DNA of 64,000 bases from Marinimicrococcus flavescens (GCA_029211145.1 JARGEQ010000016.1:124001-188000), one strand, 5' to 3'; counted from the first letter of the stretch, positions 52,123 through 62,992 are shown. The notes: generated by a model not told the origin, from the letters alone. Translations and numbers: made by a program.

Positions 52123-52683
52123 CTAGGAGATCGACCGAACCTCCACCACTTCCGGCACATAGTACTTGAGGAGGTTCTCGATGCCGTTCTTGAGGGTGAT
52201 CACCGAGCTGGGGCAGCCGGCGCAGGCGCCGCGCATGTGCAGGTAGACAACGCCGCGCTCATAGCCCTGGAAAACGATGTCGCCGCCGTCGCGGGCCACC
52301 GCCGGGCGCACCCGGGTCTCGATCAGCTCCTTGATCTGGCGCACGGCGGGATCGTCGTCGTCGCTGGCGGCACCGTGCTGCTCGATCGTGGCGGTCGGGT
52401 GCAGGACCGGATCGCCCGACATGAAATGCTCCATGACGGCACCCAGCACGGCCGGCTTCATCACGTACCAGTCGAGACCCTCGGCCTTGGTGACGCTGAT
52501 GAAGTCCGCTCCCAGATAGACGCCGGCCACGCCGTCGACGGCGAAGATGCGCTCCGCCAGCGGCGAGGCCTGCCCGGCCTCGTCCGCGTCGCGAAACTCC
52601 GCCACGCCCTCGGCCATCACCTCGCGGCCCGGCAGGAACTTCAAGGTGGCCGGGTTCGGGGTCTGCTCGGTCTGAATGAACAT
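52123..52683 (-). CDS. nfuA: NfuA-type iron-sulfur carrier protein
   Basis: The protein has 186 residues. The N-terminal Nfu_N domain (MFIQTEQTPNPATLKFLPG, VYLGADFISVTKAEGLDW) is followed by a C-terminal NifU-like domain with the cluster-binding CxxC in HMRGACAGCPSSVITLKNGIE. It binds and delivers a 4Fe-4S cluster to apo-proteins. MiaB, encoded nearby, is one candidate client. Confidence 0.95.
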   Translation of the reverse strand: MFIQTEQTPNPATLKFLPGREVMAEGVAEFRDADEAGQASPLAERIFAVDGVAGVYLGADFISVTKAEGLDWYVMKPAVLGAVMEHFMSGDPVLHPTATIEQHGAASDDDDPAVRQIKELIETRVRPAVARDGGDIVFQGYERGVVYLHMRGACAGCPSSVITLKNGIENLLKYYVPEVVEVRSIS

Positions 52684-52766
52684 CGTGTCGCTACTCCAGG
52701 CGCCGCATCCGACAGATGGGACGGTGTGGCCGGGGATGCAAGGCCCAGACTTGCGGCCTTTGCGCG

Positions 52767-53717
52767 CTACTTCAAGAGGATGTTGATGACCTCGTAGAGC
52801 TGGAAACGTGCGCGCAGCAACAGGAAGCCCTGGGCTGCCAGATGATTGGGCACGGTCTGGCCGTCGAGCTCGCCATTGGCGACCACCCAGGGCGCCAGGG
52901 CGGCGGCGGCGCGCAGGCTCGCCAGCATCTCGTCCCAGTTACGCTGGACATTCCGCTCGCCGAGCACGCCGGCATAGTCGATGCCGAGTGCCTCGAGCAG
53001 CAGGTAATAGGCGTAGAGGCGGCCCTTGGTGGCGTAGAAGAGATCGTCGGCGGCGGGGTCGATCCAGGCGTCGCCGTAATCCTCGATCCGCTGGCTCAGG
53101 GCGGCCGAGGAGCCGCCGATGTCGGCGGCGATGCGCTCGAGGGTGGCCATGAGATTGTCGGAGCGCCGCTCGAAGTTGGCGTTGCCGGCGGCGAGCCGCT
53201 CGTTGTAGCGGCGCAGGTCCTCGATGGCCTTGCGGTACTGGCTCTCCGAGCTCGGCTGCACGGGCGTGCTCGACCACTCGAAGATCCACACGTCGCCCGG
53301 ATATTTGAGCCGGCCGGCAGCGCTGTCGGCGTCCGGGTCGACCTGGCTGGTGCCGCGCGCCCGGGCGATCTGGTCGGTGAGCTCGATGGCGAAGCGCGAG
53401 AGCGCCGCCACGATGCCCGCCTGGAAGTTCGGCATGTTGTCGAGGATCGCCGCCGGCTGGAACCACGGGTCGTTGGCGACCCAGCGGTGGACGTTGACCT
53501 CGCGATCGATCAGGGCTGCCGCCACCGCCACCGCCCGGCTGCCGTTCTCCGGCACCTCCACGTCTTGCGCGAAGCCGGGATCGTCGTCGATCTCGTGCAG
53601 CCAGAGCGCACCCCCGGCGTAGTAGAGACCCGCCAGCACCGCCAGCACGCCCACCACCCCGAGGCCACGCTTCGCCCAGTTTCCCTGCGGCTTTCCCGCC
53701 GGCGCCGTTCCGTCCAC
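52767..53717 (-). CDS. DUF2333 family membrane-anchored protein
   Basis: The protein has 316 residues. One N-terminal membrane segment (GLGVVGVLAVLAGLYYAGGALWL, about residues 18-40) is followed by a periplasmic helical domain (SRAVAVAAALIDREVN, HRWVANDPWFQPAAILDNMPNFQ, YRKAIEDLRRYNERLAAGNANFERRSDNL). The motif set fits DUF2333, a family known only from proteobacteria and without an assigned function. It lies between nfuA and trpS on the same strand and may share their transcript. Confidence 0.85.
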   Translation of the reverse strand: MDGTAPAGKPQGNWAKRGLGVVGVLAVLAGLYYAGGALWLHEIDDDPGFAQDVEVPENGSRAVAVAAALIDREVNVHRWVANDPWFQPAAILDNMPNFQAGIVAALSRFAIELTDQIARARGTSQVDPDADSAAGRLKYPGDVWIFEWSSTPVQPSSESQYRKAIEDLRRYNERLAAGNANFERRSDNLMATLERIAADIGGSSAALSQRIEDYGDAWIDPAADDLFYATKGRLYAYYLLLEALGIDYAGVLGERNVQRNWDEMLASLRAAAALAPWVVANGELDGQTVPNHLAAQGFLLLRARFQLYEVINILLK

Positions 53718-53765
53718 TCGCCCTCTCCTTCCGGGTGCCCTCAGCGGGCGCGGCCCTCCGGCCCC

Positions 53766-54779
53766 TCAGGGACGCGGAAAGCCCACCAGCTCATGGACCT
53801 GGGCGAGCACCGGGTCGGCGACCGCCCTCGCCTGCGCCGCGCCATCCTCGAGTATGCTATCGAGGTAGCCAGGATCAGCCAGCAGGCGGCGCATCTCGCC
53901 GGCGATCGGCGCCAGCTTCTCGACCGCGAGATCGGCCAGCCGGCCCTTGAAATCGGAGAAGCTCGCCTCGGCGTACTCGCGCTCCACCTCGGCGCGGGTG
54001 CTGCCCGCCAGCGCCGCATAGATGGTCAGCAGGTTCGAGGCCTCCGGGCGGTTCTCCCGGTCGAAGGAGATCCCCAGGATGGCATCGGACTTGGCCCGGC
54101 GGATCTTCTGGGCGATGGCGTCGGCATCGTCGGTGAGGTTGATGCGCGACATGTCCGAAGTGTCGGACTTGCTCATCTTCTTGGTGCCGTCGCGCAGCGA
54201 CATGACCCGCGTCGCCTCGCCCAGGATCAGCGGCTCGGGCTGCGGGAAGAACTCGCTCTCGAACTTCCGATTGAAGATGGCGGCGATGTCGCGCGCCAGC
54301 TCGAGATGCTGCTTCTGGTCCTCGCCGACCGGGACATGGGTCGCCCGGTACACCAGGATGTCGGCGGCCATCAGCACGGGGTAGGAGAACAGACCCACGG
54401 GCGCGTTCTCGCGATGCTTGCCGGCCTTCTCCTTGAACTGGGTCATCCGGTTGAGCCAGCCCATGGGCGTCACGCAGTTGAGCACCCAGGCCAGGCGGGC
54501 GTGCGCTGCCACGCTGCTCTGCACGAAGAGGGCCGAGCGCTTCGGATCGACGCCCGACGCGAGGATCGCGGCTGCCACCTCGTGGATGTTGCGGCGCATC
54601 TGCGCGGCATCCTGCAGGGTCGTCAGCGCGTGCTGGTCGACGATGCAGTAGATGCAGCGATGGCTCTCCTGCAGGGTCACCCAGTTGCGCAGCGCGCCCA
54701 GATAGTTGCCCAGATGAATGCCGTGCGTCGGCTGGATGCCGGAGAAGATGAGACCCTGCATGTGGTGGACTTTCGCCAT
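53766..54779 (-). CDS. trpS: Tryptophanyl-tRNA synthetase
   Basis: The protein has 337 residues from the ATG at 54779, with AGGA close before it. Class I signatures are [17 protein letters not shown] (the HIGH-like motif) and [13 protein letters not shown] (the KMSKS motif). Further conserved parts are [29 protein letters not shown] and [16 protein letters not shown], which bind tryptophan and ATP. The frame runs open into murJ upstream, but that extension is a shadow. It follows murJ after 44 bases. Confidence 0.98.
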   Translation of the reverse strand: MAKVHHMQGLIFSGIQPTHGIHLGNYLGALRNWVTLQESHRCIYCIVDQHALTTLQDAAQMRRNIHEVAAAILASGVDPKRSALFVQSSVAAHARLAWVLNCVTPMGWLNRMTQFKEKAGKHRENAPVGLFSYPVLMAADILVYRATHVPVGEDQKQHLELARDIAAIFNRKFESEFFPQPEPLILGEATRVMSLRDGTKKMSKSDTSDMSRINLTDDADAIAQKIRRAKSDAILGISFDRENRPEASNLLTIYAALAGSTRAEVEREYAEASFSDFKGRLADLAVEKLAPIAGEMRRLLADPGYLDSILEDGAAQARAVADPVLAQVHELVGFPRP

Positions 54780-54823
54780 TCCTGCTGTCGGACGCCCGTA
54801 AGGACCACGCACCCCCTGCTGCG

Positions 54824-56398
54824 TCAAGACCGCCCCGGCCGCAGCAGCGGCGCCAGCTCGCGCCAGCTCGCCGCCCCGGTGAGCTGGGCGGCGGCGAGAT
54901 AGACGAGCACACCTACGCCCACCAGGGCGGCCAGCAGCGGGCCGGGTCCAGCGCCGTCCAGGGCGCCCGCCGCCGCCCACAAGGCGAGCCCCATGAGCCC
55001 GCTCGCCACCAGCAGACGCGGCAGGCGCCGGCGCAGCCGGGCATCCGGCAAGAGGTGTCCCGCCCGCCACAGCCGCCAGCCCAGCCAGAGCGCGTAGAGC
55101 CACGCCGCGAGCGAGGTCGCGAGCGCGATCCCGGCGTGGCCCAGCCTGCCCATCAGCAGCCACGCCAGCGCCGCGTTGAAGGCCACGCAGGCGAGGGCGA
55201 GGAGGAGCGGGGTGCGCGTGTCCTCGCGGGCGAAGAACGAGGGCGCCAGCACGCGGGCCAGCGCCTGGGCCGGCAGGCCGATGGCGAAGGCGGCCAGGGC
55301 GACCGCGGTGGCGCCCGAGGCCTCCGGCCCGAAGGCGCCGCGCTCGAACAGCACCTGGATTAGCGGGAGGGCCACGGCGGCCAGCCCCACCGCCGCCGGC
55401 AGCACCAGCAGCAGGGCCGCCTCGATCGCCCGGTTCTGCGCCTGCCCGGCGAGCCCGGCGTCGCCCTCGCGGACCGCCCGGCTCAGCAGCGGCAGCAGCA
55501 CCGTGCCCAGCGCCACCCCCACCAGGCCAAGCGGCAGCTGCACCAGCCGGTCGGCATAGAACAGCCAGGAGACCGCCCCGGGGGCGAGGTGCGAGGCGAG
55601 CCAGCTGTCGACCAGGAGGTTGATCTGCAGCGCTCCGGTGCCGAGCAGCGCCGGCCCGCCGAGCCGGGCGAGACGCCGCACCGGTGGGCTCGCTCTGGGC
55701 CGGACCGCGCGCAGGCGGTAGCCGGCGGCATGAACGGCGGCGAGCATCGCCAGGAACTGCAGCAGCCCGGCCAGCGCCACGCTCCAGGCGAGGACGGCGG
55801 CGCTCGCCAGGTCGAGATGCCAGGCCAGGCCCAGCCCGGCGATCATGCAGAGATTGAGGAGGATCGGCATCGCCGCCGCGGCCATGAACCGGCCCAGGGC
55901 GCCCAGCAGGGCGCCCAGCAGGGCGGCGAGCACGGCCCACAGAAGATAGGGCAGCATGATCCGCAGGAGCCCGACCGCAGCGGCGAAGCGCGCCTCCTCC
56001 GGCGCGAAGCCGGTCGCCAGCAGGCGTACCAGCGCCGGCGCCAGCAGCTCGGCCGCGACGAGGAAGGCCAGAAGCGCGGCAGCCGCCGCCGCCAGCGCCT
56101 GCTCGGCAAAGCGCCGGGCACGGGGCGGGCCGCCCGCCTCCAGCTCGCGCAGGAAGAGTGGCACGAAGGCGGCCCCGAAAGCCCCCTCGCCCGCCAGGCG
56201 GCGCACCAGATTGACCAGCTTGAAGCCCACGAAGAAAGCATCGGCCAGCCAGCCGGCCCCCAGCGACGCGGCGATCAGCGCGTCGCGGGCATAGCCGAGC
56301 AGCCGGGAGAGCATGGTGAGCCCGCCCACGCCGACGGCGCCGCGCGCCGCGGCCACACCGTGCCGCCGTCCGGCCGGCGTGAGGCTGGTGGGATCCAT
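54824..56398 (-). CDS. murJ: Lipid II flippase MurJ
   Basis: The protein has 524 residues and about 14 membrane helices of the MVF/MurJ group. Conserved features are [23 protein letters not shown] near the N-terminus, [24 protein letters not shown], and a second-half set with [27 protein letters not shown]. It translocates lipid II for peptidoglycan synthesis. glnD ends eight bases upstream and trpS begins 44 bases downstream. Confidence 0.97.
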   Translation of the reverse strand: MDPTSLTPAGRRHGVAAARGAVGVGGLTMLSRLLGYARDALIAASLGAGWLADAFFVGFKLVNLVRRLAGEGAFGAAFVPLFLRELEAGGPPRARRFAEQALAAAAAALLAFLVAAELLAPALVRLLATGFAPEEARFAAAVGLLRIMLPYLLWAVLAALLGALLGALGRFMAAAAMPILLNLCMIAGLGLAWHLDLASAAVLAWSVALAGLLQFLAMLAAVHAAGYRLRAVRPRASPPVRRLARLGGPALLGTGALQINLLVDSWLASHLAPGAVSWLFYADRLVQLPLGLVGVALGTVLLPLLSRAVREGDAGLAGQAQNRAIEAALLLVLPAAVGLAAVALPLIQVLFERGAFGPEASGATAVALAAFAIGLPAQALARVLAPSFFAREDTRTPLLLALACVAFNAALAWLLMGRLGHAGIALATSLAAWLYALWLGWRLWRAGHLLPDARLRRRLPRLLVASGLMGLALWAAAGALDGAGPGPLLAALVGVGVLVYLAAAQLTGAASWRELAPLLRPGRS

Positions 56399-56406
56399 GC
56401 GCAGGC

Positions 56407-59127
56407 TCAGGCGCTCGCCAGCGCCGCCTCGAGCTGCCGCGTCACGCGCTGCAGCTTGCTCCGGCTGGTGATCTTCAGGCCGAACACGTCCTTGACGTAG
56501 AAGACGTCGACCACCCGCTCGCCATAGGTGCTGATGTGCGCGCTGGTGATCACGAGCCCCAGATCCTTGAGGGCGCGGGCGAGGTCGAACAGCAGGCCGG
56601 GCCGGTCGCGGCCGTTGACCTCGATGACGCTGTGGGTGCGGCTCGCCTTGTTGTCGACCAGAACCCGCGGCTCGACCTTGAAGACCTCGGTGCGGGGCGG
56701 CAGCGAGCGGCGCCCGGCCAGCGCCTTGTCGAGCTCCAGCTCGCCGCGCATCGCCCGCTCGATGTTGCGCGCGATGCGCCCGAGCTGGCCCTGGTCCTCG
56801 ACCGCGGAGCGGCCGGCAGCGTCCTGGAAGCCCAGCGCGTCGAGGGCCATCCCGTCCGCGGTGGTGAAGATCCGCGCATCGACGATGCTGGCCCCGCTGA
56901 GTGCCAGGGCGCCTGCCACCTTCATGAAGAGGCCCGGATGGTCGGCGGCATGCAGCAGCAGCTCGGTGCGTGCCCCGAAGCTGTCGATGCGGAAATCGAT
57001 GGTGAGGGGCGCGCCGCTCGCCTGCGCCTCGCGCAGCAGACGCGCGTGCCGGACCTGCTCCTCGAGCGGAAAGGCCAGCCAGTAGCGGCTGTCGTGGCGC
57101 TCGAGATAGCGCTCGATCTCCTCCTCCGGCCAGGTCGCGTCGGGTAGGGCGTCGAGCGCGTCGGCCAGCCGGCGGCGCGCCTCGGCGACTCGTGCGGCGC
57201 GCCGCCCCTGGGTATCGCCGGCGGCCATCGCGGCGGCCGCCTCGTGGTAGAGCTCGCGCAGGAGCTGGCCCTTCCAGCCGTTCCAGACATTGGGCCCGAC
57301 CGCCCGGATGTCCGCGGTGGTCAGCACCACGAGCAGCTTGAGCCGCTCCGGCGACTGCACGATATGGACGAAGTCCTGGATCGTCTTGGGGTCCTCGGCA
57401 TCGCGCTTGAAGGCGACACCGCTCATCAGCAGATGGTGCTCGACCAGCCAGGCGACGGTCTCGGTCTCGGCCTCGGGCAGGCCCAGCCGCGGGCCCAGCC
57501 TCAGCGCGATCTCCGCGCCGATGCGGCTGTGATCGCCGCCGCGGCCCTTGCCGATGTCGTGCAGGAAGGTCGCGAGATAAAGCTCGCGGCGCGAGAGCAG
57601 CTTGGGCATCAGCTCGGTGGACAGCGGCAGCTCCTGGGCGAGCCGCCCCTGCTCGACCTGCCAGAGCACGTCGATCGCCCGGATCGTGTGCTCGTCCACC
57701 GTGTAGACATGGTAGAGATTGTGCTGCATCTGCGCCACGACGCGCCCGAAATCGGGCACGAACCGGCCCAGCAGGCCCGCCTCGTTCATGCGCCCCAGGG
57801 TCAGCGCCGGCTCCTTGCCCAAAAGCATCTCGAGAAACAGCCGGTTGGCCTCCGGGTCCGCCCGCAGGCTCTGGTCGACCCGCCTCAGGCCTGCCGCCAG
57901 GGCGGTGAGCGCTGCCGGATGGATGTCGAGATCACGCTGCTGGGCAAGGCGGAACAGCTCGAGCATCGCCACCGGCCGGCGCTCGAAGAGGTCGGGCTCG
58001 CCCAGGCCTACCCGCGAGCCCTGCACCACGAAGCCGCCGATCTTGCGGCGCCCGAAGCCCAGCCGCGGCAGCGTCAGGCGCGGCCGACGCTTGTGCTGCT
58101 CCTCGAGCGCCGAGCAGACCAGCCGGGTGAGCCCGCCCACGTCCTTGGCCACCAGGTAGTAGCGCTTCATGAAGCGCTCGACGCCCAGCGAGCGAGGGCG
58201 GTCGCGAAAACCCATGCGCTTGGCGACCTCGGGCTGCACGTCGAACGTCAGCCGCTCCTCGGCCCGGCCGGTCAGGTAGTGGAGATGGCAGCGCACCGCC
58301 CACAAAAAGCGCCGCGAGCGCAGGAACACGCTCAGCGAGCGCGGCGTCAGCACGCCGTGCTGCACCAGGTCCGCCGGCTCCTCGATCGCGTAGAGGAACC
58401 TGCCGATCCAAAACAGCGTGTGGAGATCGCGCAGCCCGCCCTTGCCCTCCTTGATGTTGGGCTCGAGCAGGTAGCGGCTGTCGCCGACACGCTGGTGGCG
58501 GGCGTCGCGCTCGGCGAGCTTGGCCTCGATGAAGTCGGCCTCGCGGCCTGCCACCACCTCGCGATGGAAGGAGCGGCGCAGCTCGTCGAACAGCCGCCGG
58601 TCGCCCCAGACGAAGCGCGCCTCGAGGATCGCCGTGCGAACCGAGAGATCCTCGCCGGCGAGCTTGACGCACTCGCCGATCGAGCGGGTCGCCTGGCCGA
58701 CCTTGAGGCCGAGATCCCAGAGCTTGTAGAGCAGGAACTCGGCCATCTGCTCGACATAGGGCGAGCGCTTGTAGCTGTGCAGGAACAGCAGGTCGATGTC
58801 GGAGGCGGGGGCCAGCTCGCCGCGCCCGTAGCCACCCGTGGCGATCACCGCGAGCTGCTCGCCGGTAGTCGGGTTGGAGCGGCGGAACAGCTGCCCGTCG
58901 GCGTAATCGAGCCCGCCCTGCAGGAGCGCGTCCATCTGCCCGGCAAGGCCGCGATGCACCGTCTCGGCGTCGCCGCCGGCGAGGAACCAGGCACGCAGCG
59001 CCTCGCGCCCGCCGGCAAGCTGTCCGCGCATCGCCTCGAGCAGCGGGCCGCCGTCCTCGCCGGCCTGCGCCAGCTGGCCACGGATGACCCCGGCATCGGC
59101 CAGCGGCGGCGGTGGCGTCAGCGCCAT
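56407..59127 (-). CDS. glnD: Bifunctional uridylyltransferase/uridylyl-removing enzyme GlnD
   Basis: The protein has 906 residues from the ATG at 59127, close to the usual length. The nucleotidyltransferase domain has [23 protein letters not shown]. The GlnD-specific middle part includes [19 protein letters not shown]. The HD domain has [16 protein letters not shown]. Two ACT domains lie at the C-terminus ([19 protein letters not shown] and [22 protein letters not shown]). GlnD modifies PII proteins in response to glutamine. The upstream side is divergent from ccmD. Confidence 0.98.
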   Translation of the reverse strand: MALTPPPPLADAGVIRGQLAQAGEDGGPLLEAMRGQLAGGREALRAWFLAGGDAETVHRGLAGQMDALLQGGLDYADGQLFRRSNPTTGEQLAVIATGGYGRGELAPASDIDLLFLHSYKRSPYVEQMAEFLLYKLWDLGLKVGQATRSIGECVKLAGEDLSVRTAILEARFVWGDRRLFDELRRSFHREVVAGREADFIEAKLAERDARHQRVGDSRYLLEPNIKEGKGGLRDLHTLFWIGRFLYAIEEPADLVQHGVLTPRSLSVFLRSRRFLWAVRCHLHYLTGRAEERLTFDVQPEVAKRMGFRDRPRSLGVERFMKRYYLVAKDVGGLTRLVCSALEEQHKRRPRLTLPRLGFGRRKIGGFVVQGSRVGLGEPDLFERRPVAMLELFRLAQQRDLDIHPAALTALAAGLRRVDQSLRADPEANRLFLEMLLGKEPALTLGRMNEAGLLGRFVPDFGRVVAQMQHNLYHVYTVDEHTIRAIDVLWQVEQGRLAQELPLSTELMPKLLSRRELYLATFLHDIGKGRGGDHSRIGAEIALRLGPRLGLPEAETETVAWLVEHHLLMSGVAFKRDAEDPKTIQDFVHIVQSPERLKLLVVLTTADIRAVGPNVWNGWKGQLLRELYHEAAAAMAAGDTQGRRAARVAEARRRLADALDALPDATWPEEEIERYLERHDSRYWLAFPLEEQVRHARLLREAQASGAPLTIDFRIDSFGARTELLLHAADHPGLFMKVAGALALSGASIVDARIFTTADGMALDALGFQDAAGRSAVEDQGQLGRIARNIERAMRGELELDKALAGRRSLPPRTEVFKVEPRVLVDNKASRTHSVIEVNGRDRPGLLFDLARALKDLGLVITSAHISTYGERVVDVFYVKDVFGLKITSRSKLQRVTRQLEAALASA

Positions 59128-59180
59128 ACCGGGCCCGCGCCGATCCACGCGCCAGCGGGTCGCACCTCGCGCGAACTTGT

Positions 59181-59209
59181 TTGACAGGCCCTCGATGTTA
59201 CCCTCATTG
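59181..59209 (+). promoter_or_regulatory. Possible promoter of the ccmD-I operon
   Basis: A perfect TTGACA lies 17 bases before TCATTG in the 123-base gap between the divergent glnD and ccmD genes. The -35 match is exact and the -10 match is poor, so the call rests mainly on position. Confidence 0.35.
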
Positions 59210-59250
59210 GCGCTAGTTGATCCCCCAGCGGACGGGAAAAGAGCGACAGC

Positions 59251-59514
59251 GTGGCGGCGTTTCTGGCGATGGGCAGCTATGGCGGCTATGTGTGGGCCGC
59301 TTTCGGCTTCACCTTCCTCGTGATGGGCACCCTCTTCTGGCAGAGCTGGCGCCTCGCACGCAAGCGCACCGCCGAAGTGGCGCTGCTGCGCGAGCAGCGG
59401 CAGCGGGCGCGTCCCGGCCCGCGCCGCAAGCTCGTGGCTAGCCGTCCGTCCGACAGCGCCGCCGAGGGCGCCATGCATCCCGGCGCCGGCGACCCGCTGG
59501 CGCCGCGCGGCTGA
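59251..59514 (+). CDS. ccmD: Haem exporter protein CcmD
   Basis: The protein has 87 residues from a GTG. A single membrane segment (YVWAAFGFTFLVMGTLFWQSW, about residues 13-33) is preceded by MGSYGGY and followed by a basic helix (RLARKRTAEVALLREQRQRAR), the standard CcmD pattern. CcmD helps release haem-loaded CcmE from the CcmABC complex. A longer-than-usual polar tail follows. ccmA, ccmB and ccmC are not beside it. Confidence 0.87.
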   Translation: MAAFLAMGSYGGYVWAAFGFTFLVMGTLFWQSWRLARKRTAEVALLREQRQRARPGPRRKLVASRPSDSAAEGAMHPGAGDPLAPRG

Positions 59515-59530
59515 GCGGGGAGCGCCGGGC

Positions 59531-59983
59531 ATGGGTCTGCGCAAGCGTCAGCGAATGATCGTCGTCGTCCTCGCCCTGGCGCTGGTCGGTGCCGCGGCGG
59601 CCCTCGTGCTCACCGCCATGCAGGACAAGATCGCCTTCTTCGTCTCGCCGGCCGACATCGCCTCCGGCACGGTCGAGCGGGGCCGCGACTTCCGCCTGGG
59701 CGGGCTGGTGGTGGAGGGCAGCATCGAGCGCGCGAGCGACGGCAGCGTCGCCTTTACCCTCACCGACGGGGCGGGCGACGTCCGCGTGCTCTATGCCGGC
59801 ATCCTTCCCGACCTGTTCCGCGAGGGCCAGGGCATCGTCGCCCAGGGCCGGCTCGAGGAGGACGGCCGGTTCCGCGCCCGCGAGGTGCTGGCCAAGCACG
59901 ACGAGACCTATATGCCGCCCGAGGTCGCCGACGCCCTCAAGCGGAGCGGCCACTGGCAGGAAGGCGCGGAGAAGCTGCGATGA
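59531..59983 (+). CDS. ccmE: Cytochrome c maturation haem chaperone CcmE
   Basis: The protein has 150 residues with one N-terminal membrane anchor (RMIVVVLALALVGAAAALVLTAM). The haem-binding His123 and the Tyr127 that coordinates it are in LAKHDETYMPPE. IAFFVSPADI, FRLGGLVVEGSI and VLYAGILPDLFREGQGIVAQG are other conserved blocks of the OB-fold. It carries haem from CcmC to CcmF. The gene overlaps ccmF by four bases (ATGA). Confidence 0.97.
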   Translation: MGLRKRQRMIVVVLALALVGAAAALVLTAMQDKIAFFVSPADIASGTVERGRDFRLGGLVVEGSIERASDGSVAFTLTDGAGDVRVLYAGILPDLFREGQGIVAQGRLEEDGRFRAREVLAKHDETYMPPEVADALKRSGHWQEGAEKLR

Positions 59984-61956
59984 TAGCCGAGCTCGGGCAT
60001 TTCACCCTGGTGCTGGCGATGGTGGTGGCCTTCCTCCAGGGCACCCTGCCGCTGTGGGGTGCCGCCCGCCGTCAGGCGCCGCTGGTCGAGCTGGCGCCGG
60101 CCGCAGCCTTGCTCCAGTTCACCCTGGTCACCCTGGCCTTCCTGGCGCTGCTCAACGCCCATCTCGCCTCCGACTTTTCGCTGGCGATCGTCTACCAGAA
60201 CTCCCACTCCACCAAGCCGCTGCTCTACAAGTTCAGCGGCGTGTGGGGGAACCACGAGGGCTCGCTGGTCTTGTGGGTGTGGATCCTGGCGCTGTTCGGC
60301 GCTGCCGTGGCGCTCTTCGGCCGCAACCTGCCGCGGCCCTTCAAGGCCCGGGTGCTGGCGGTCCAGGGGCTGATCGGGCTGGGCTTCCTGGCCTTCAGCC
60401 TCTTCACCTCCAACCCCTTCGCGCGGCTCGATCCAGCCCCCCTCGACGGGCTCGGCCTCAACCCGATCCTCCAGGACCCCGGCCTCGCCTTCCACCCGCC
60501 CATGCTCTACCTGGGCTATGTCGGCTTCTCCACCGCCTACTCCTTTGCCATGGCGGCGCTGATCGAGGGCCGGGTCGACGCCGGCTGGGCGCGCTGGGTG
60601 CGCCCCTGGACGCTGGCCGCCTGGATGGCGCTGACACTGGGGATCGCCCTGGGCTCGTGGTGGGCCTACTACACGCTGGGCTGGGGCGGCTTCTGGTTTT
60701 GGGACCCGGTCGAGAACGCCTCCTTCATGCCGTGGCTCGCCGGCACCGCCCTGCTCCACTCGGCGATCGTCGTGGAGAAGCGGGACACGCTCAAGAGCTG
60801 GACCATCCTCCTTGCGATCCTGACCTTCTCGCTGGCGCTCCTGGGCACCTTCCTCGTGCGCTCGGGCGTGCTGACCTCGGTCCACGCCTTTGCCACCGAC
60901 CCCTCGCGCGGCGTCTTCGTGCTGGCGCTGCTGGGTATCGCCGTGGGCGGCTCGCTCGCCCTCTACGCCTGGCGGGCACCCGCCCTGCAGGGCGGCGGCG
61001 CGTTCGCGCCGGTCTCGCGCGAAGGAGCCCTGCTGCTCAACAATCTCCTGCTGGCGACGGCCACCGCCACGGTGCTGCTGGGCACGCTCTACCCGCTGCT
61101 GCTGGACGGGCTTGGCGGCCCCAAGATCTCGGTGGGCCCGCCCTTCTTCAACGCCACCTTCCTGCCGCTGATGGTGCCGCTGCTGGTGGCCCTGCCGGCG
61201 GGCTCGATGATCGCCTGGAAGCGCGGCGACCTGCCCGGCGTGCTGAGCCGGCTGGGCCTCGCCGCCGCCGGCACGGTGGCGGTGCTGCTGGCGGCGGCGC
61301 TGCTGGCCGACACCCGATCGACGCTCGGCCTGATGGGCTTTGCGGCGGGAGCGTGGGTGCTGCTGGGCTCGCTCAACGAGCTGGCCGTGCGCGCCGGCTT
61401 CTTCCAGGTCCACCCGGCGCGCGCCTGGCGGCGCCTCAAGGGCCTGCCCCGGTCCGCCTTCTCCATGAGCCTCGCGCACATGGGGCTGGGCGTGCTGATC
61501 CTGGGCATCACCGCCACCGCGACCGGCCAGACCGAGCGCATCCTCGCGATGCGCCCGGGCGAGACCGTGGCCCTTGCCGGCTACGAGGTCACCCTCGCGA
61601 GCGTCGAGCAGGTCCAGGGCCCCAACTACGCGGCCCGTCGCGGCACCTTCGCGGTGCAGCGCAACGGCGCGCCCGTCACCACGGTCCACTCGGAAAAGCG
61701 CTTCTTTCCGGTCGAGAGCATGCCGGTCACCAAGCCCGGCATCCACTCGACGCTCCTGCGCGACCTCTATTTCGTGCTGGGCGATCCCAACAGCGACGGC
61801 GCCTGGGCAGTCCGCCTCTACCACAACCCGCTGGTCTTTTGGATGTGGGGCGGCGCCGGTCTGATGGGGCTTGCCGGCCTCGTCTCGCTCACCGACCGCC
61901 GCCTGCGGGTGGGCGCACCCGTTCCGGCGCGCGGCAGCCGGGCCGCCACCGCATGA
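59980..61956 (+). CDS. ccmF: Cytochrome c haem lyase subunit CcmF
   Basis: The protein has 658 residues and about 15 membrane helices. The WWD haem-handling domain is at about residues 228-250 (LGWGGFWFWDPVENASFMPWL). Other conserved stretches are NSHSTKPLLYKFSGVWGNHEGSLVLWVW, DPGLAFHPPMLYLGYVGFS and a periplasmic His-containing VLTSVHAFATDP. CcmF with CcmH and CcmI attaches haem to apocytochrome c. It overlaps ccmE and ccmG. Confidence 0.98.
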   Translation: MIAELGHFTLVLAMVVAFLQGTLPLWGAARRQAPLVELAPAAALLQFTLVTLAFLALLNAHLASDFSLAIVYQNSHSTKPLLYKFSGVWGNHEGSLVLWVWILALFGAAVALFGRNLPRPFKARVLAVQGLIGLGFLAFSLFTSNPFARLDPAPLDGLGLNPILQDPGLAFHPPMLYLGYVGFSTAYSFAMAALIEGRVDAGWARWVRPWTLAAWMALTLGIALGSWWAYYTLGWGGFWFWDPVENASFMPWLAGTALLHSAIVVEKRDTLKSWTILLAILTFSLALLGTFLVRSGVLTSVHAFATDPSRGVFVLALLGIAVGGSLALYAWRAPALQGGGAFAPVSREGALLLNNLLLATATATVLLGTLYPLLLDGLGGPKISVGPPFFNATFLPLMVPLLVALPAGSMIAWKRGDLPGVLSRLGLAAAGTVAVLLAAALLADTRSTLGLMGFAAGAWVLLGSLNELAVRAGFFQVHPARAWRRLKGLPRSAFSMSLAHMGLGVLILGITATATGQTERILAMRPGETVALAGYEVTLASVEQVQGPNYAARRGTFAVQRNGAPVTTVHSEKRFFPVESMPVTKPGIHSTLLRDLYFVLGDPNSDGAWAVRLYHNPLVFWMWGGAGLMGLAGLVSLTDRRLRVGAPVPARGSRAATA

Positions 61957-62510
61957 GTGCCTCCGCTGCCGACCGGGCCGGCCGCCGCCGGCTGCTCTTC
62001 GCGCTGCCGCTGCTGGCCTTTGTCGGGGTGGGCGCCTTCCTGGCGCTCGGACTCGGCCGCGATCCGAGCCAGCTCCCCTCCGCCCTGGTGGGCCGCGAGG
62101 CGCCGGACTTCGCCCTGCCGCCGCTCGAGGGCCGCGACGAGCATGGCCTGAGCCGCGCCGATCTCGGCGGCGGCCGGCCGATGCTGGTCAATTTCTGGGC
62201 GTCCTGGTGCGTGCCCTGCCGCGTCGAGCACCCGATCCTCGACAGGCTCGCCCGGGACGGGGTGACCATCCAGGGCGTGAACCACAAGGACATGCCCGAC
62301 AAGGCCCGCGCCTTCCTCGAGGAGCTGGGCGACCCCTATGATCTGGTCGGCAGCGACCGGCAAGGCCGCGTGTCCATCGACTGGGGCGTCTACGGCGTGC
62401 CCGAGACCTACCTGCTCGACGGCCAGGGCCGCATCCGCTACCGCCATGTCGGGCCGCTGCAGGAGCGCGACCTGAAAAAGCTCCTGCCGATGCTCGAGGA
62501 GGCCCGCTGA
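61953..62510 (+). CDS. ccmG: Thiol:disulfide oxidoreductase CcmG (DsbE)
   Basis: The protein has 185 residues with an N-terminal anchor (LLFALPLLAFVGVGAFLALGL) and a thioredoxin fold whose active site is WCVPC (Cys86, Cys89), followed by the CcmG-specific VEHPILDRLARD and YGVPETYLLDGQGRIRYRH with the cis-Pro. It keeps apocytochrome cysteines reduced. Overlaps ccmF (ATGA) and touches ccmH. Confidence 0.97.
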   Translation: MSASAADRAGRRRLLFALPLLAFVGVGAFLALGLGRDPSQLPSALVGREAPDFALPPLEGRDEHGLSRADLGGGRPMLVNFWASWCVPCRVEHPILDRLARDGVTIQGVNHKDMPDKARAFLEELGDPYDLVGSDRQGRVSIDWGVYGVPETYLLDGQGRIRYRHVGPLQERDLKKLLPMLEEAR

Positions 62511-62992
62511 TGCGCCGGCTCGCAATGCTGCTGCTGGCCCTCTTCCTCGTGGCCGGGCCTGCCTTGGGCGCCCTCTCCCCCGACGAGGAGCTCGCCGACC
62601 CGGCGCTGGAGGCCCGTGCCCGGGCGCTCAGCAAGGAGCTGCGCTGCCTCGTCTGCCAGAACCAGTCGATCGACGACAGCGACGCCGATCTCGCCCGCGA
62701 CCTCCGCCTGATCGTGCGCGAGCGGCTGCTGGCCGGCGAGGACGAGTCTCAGATCAAGGCCTATCTCACCGAGCGTTACGGCGACTTCGTGCTGCTGACG
62801 CCGCCGGTGCGGCCGGCCACCTGGGCCTTGTGGTTCGGCCCGCTGCTGCTGCTGGCCGGCGGCGGCGCGCTGTGCGTCGTCTTTCTCAGACGCCGCCGCA
62901 CCGGCCTCGTCGAGCCCGAGCCGCTCGGCCCGGACGAGCAGGCGCGCCTGCGCGCCCTGCTGGCCGAGCGCGGCAAGGAGACTTCCCCGTGA
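62510..62992 (+). CDS. ccmH: Cytochrome c maturation protein CcmH (CycL)
   Basis: The protein has 160 residues. A signal peptide is followed by the redox motif LRCLVCQNQSI (Cys46, Cys49), the conserved ARDLRLIVRERLLAGEDESQIKAYLTERYGDFVLL region and a C-terminal membrane helix (WALWFGPLLLLAGGGALCVVFL). It reduces or presents apocytochrome c together with CcmG and CcmI. Its ATG overlaps the ccmG stop, and its stop overlaps the ccmI start (GTGA). Confidence 0.97.
   Translation: MRRLAMLLLALFLVAGPALGALSPDEELADPALEARARALSKELRCLVCQNQSIDDSDADLARDLRLIVRERLLAGEDESQIKAYLTERYGDFVLLTPPVRPATWALWFGPLLLLAGGGALCVVFLRRRRTGLVEPEPLGPDEQARLRALLAERGKETSP

Noticed and set aside
59589..62510. A 973-codon frame running through ccmE, ccmF and ccmG, which carries the CcmG sequence at its end.
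   Set aside because: Only its last 186 codons are real (ccmG from 61953); the rest is a shifted reading of ccmE and ccmF.
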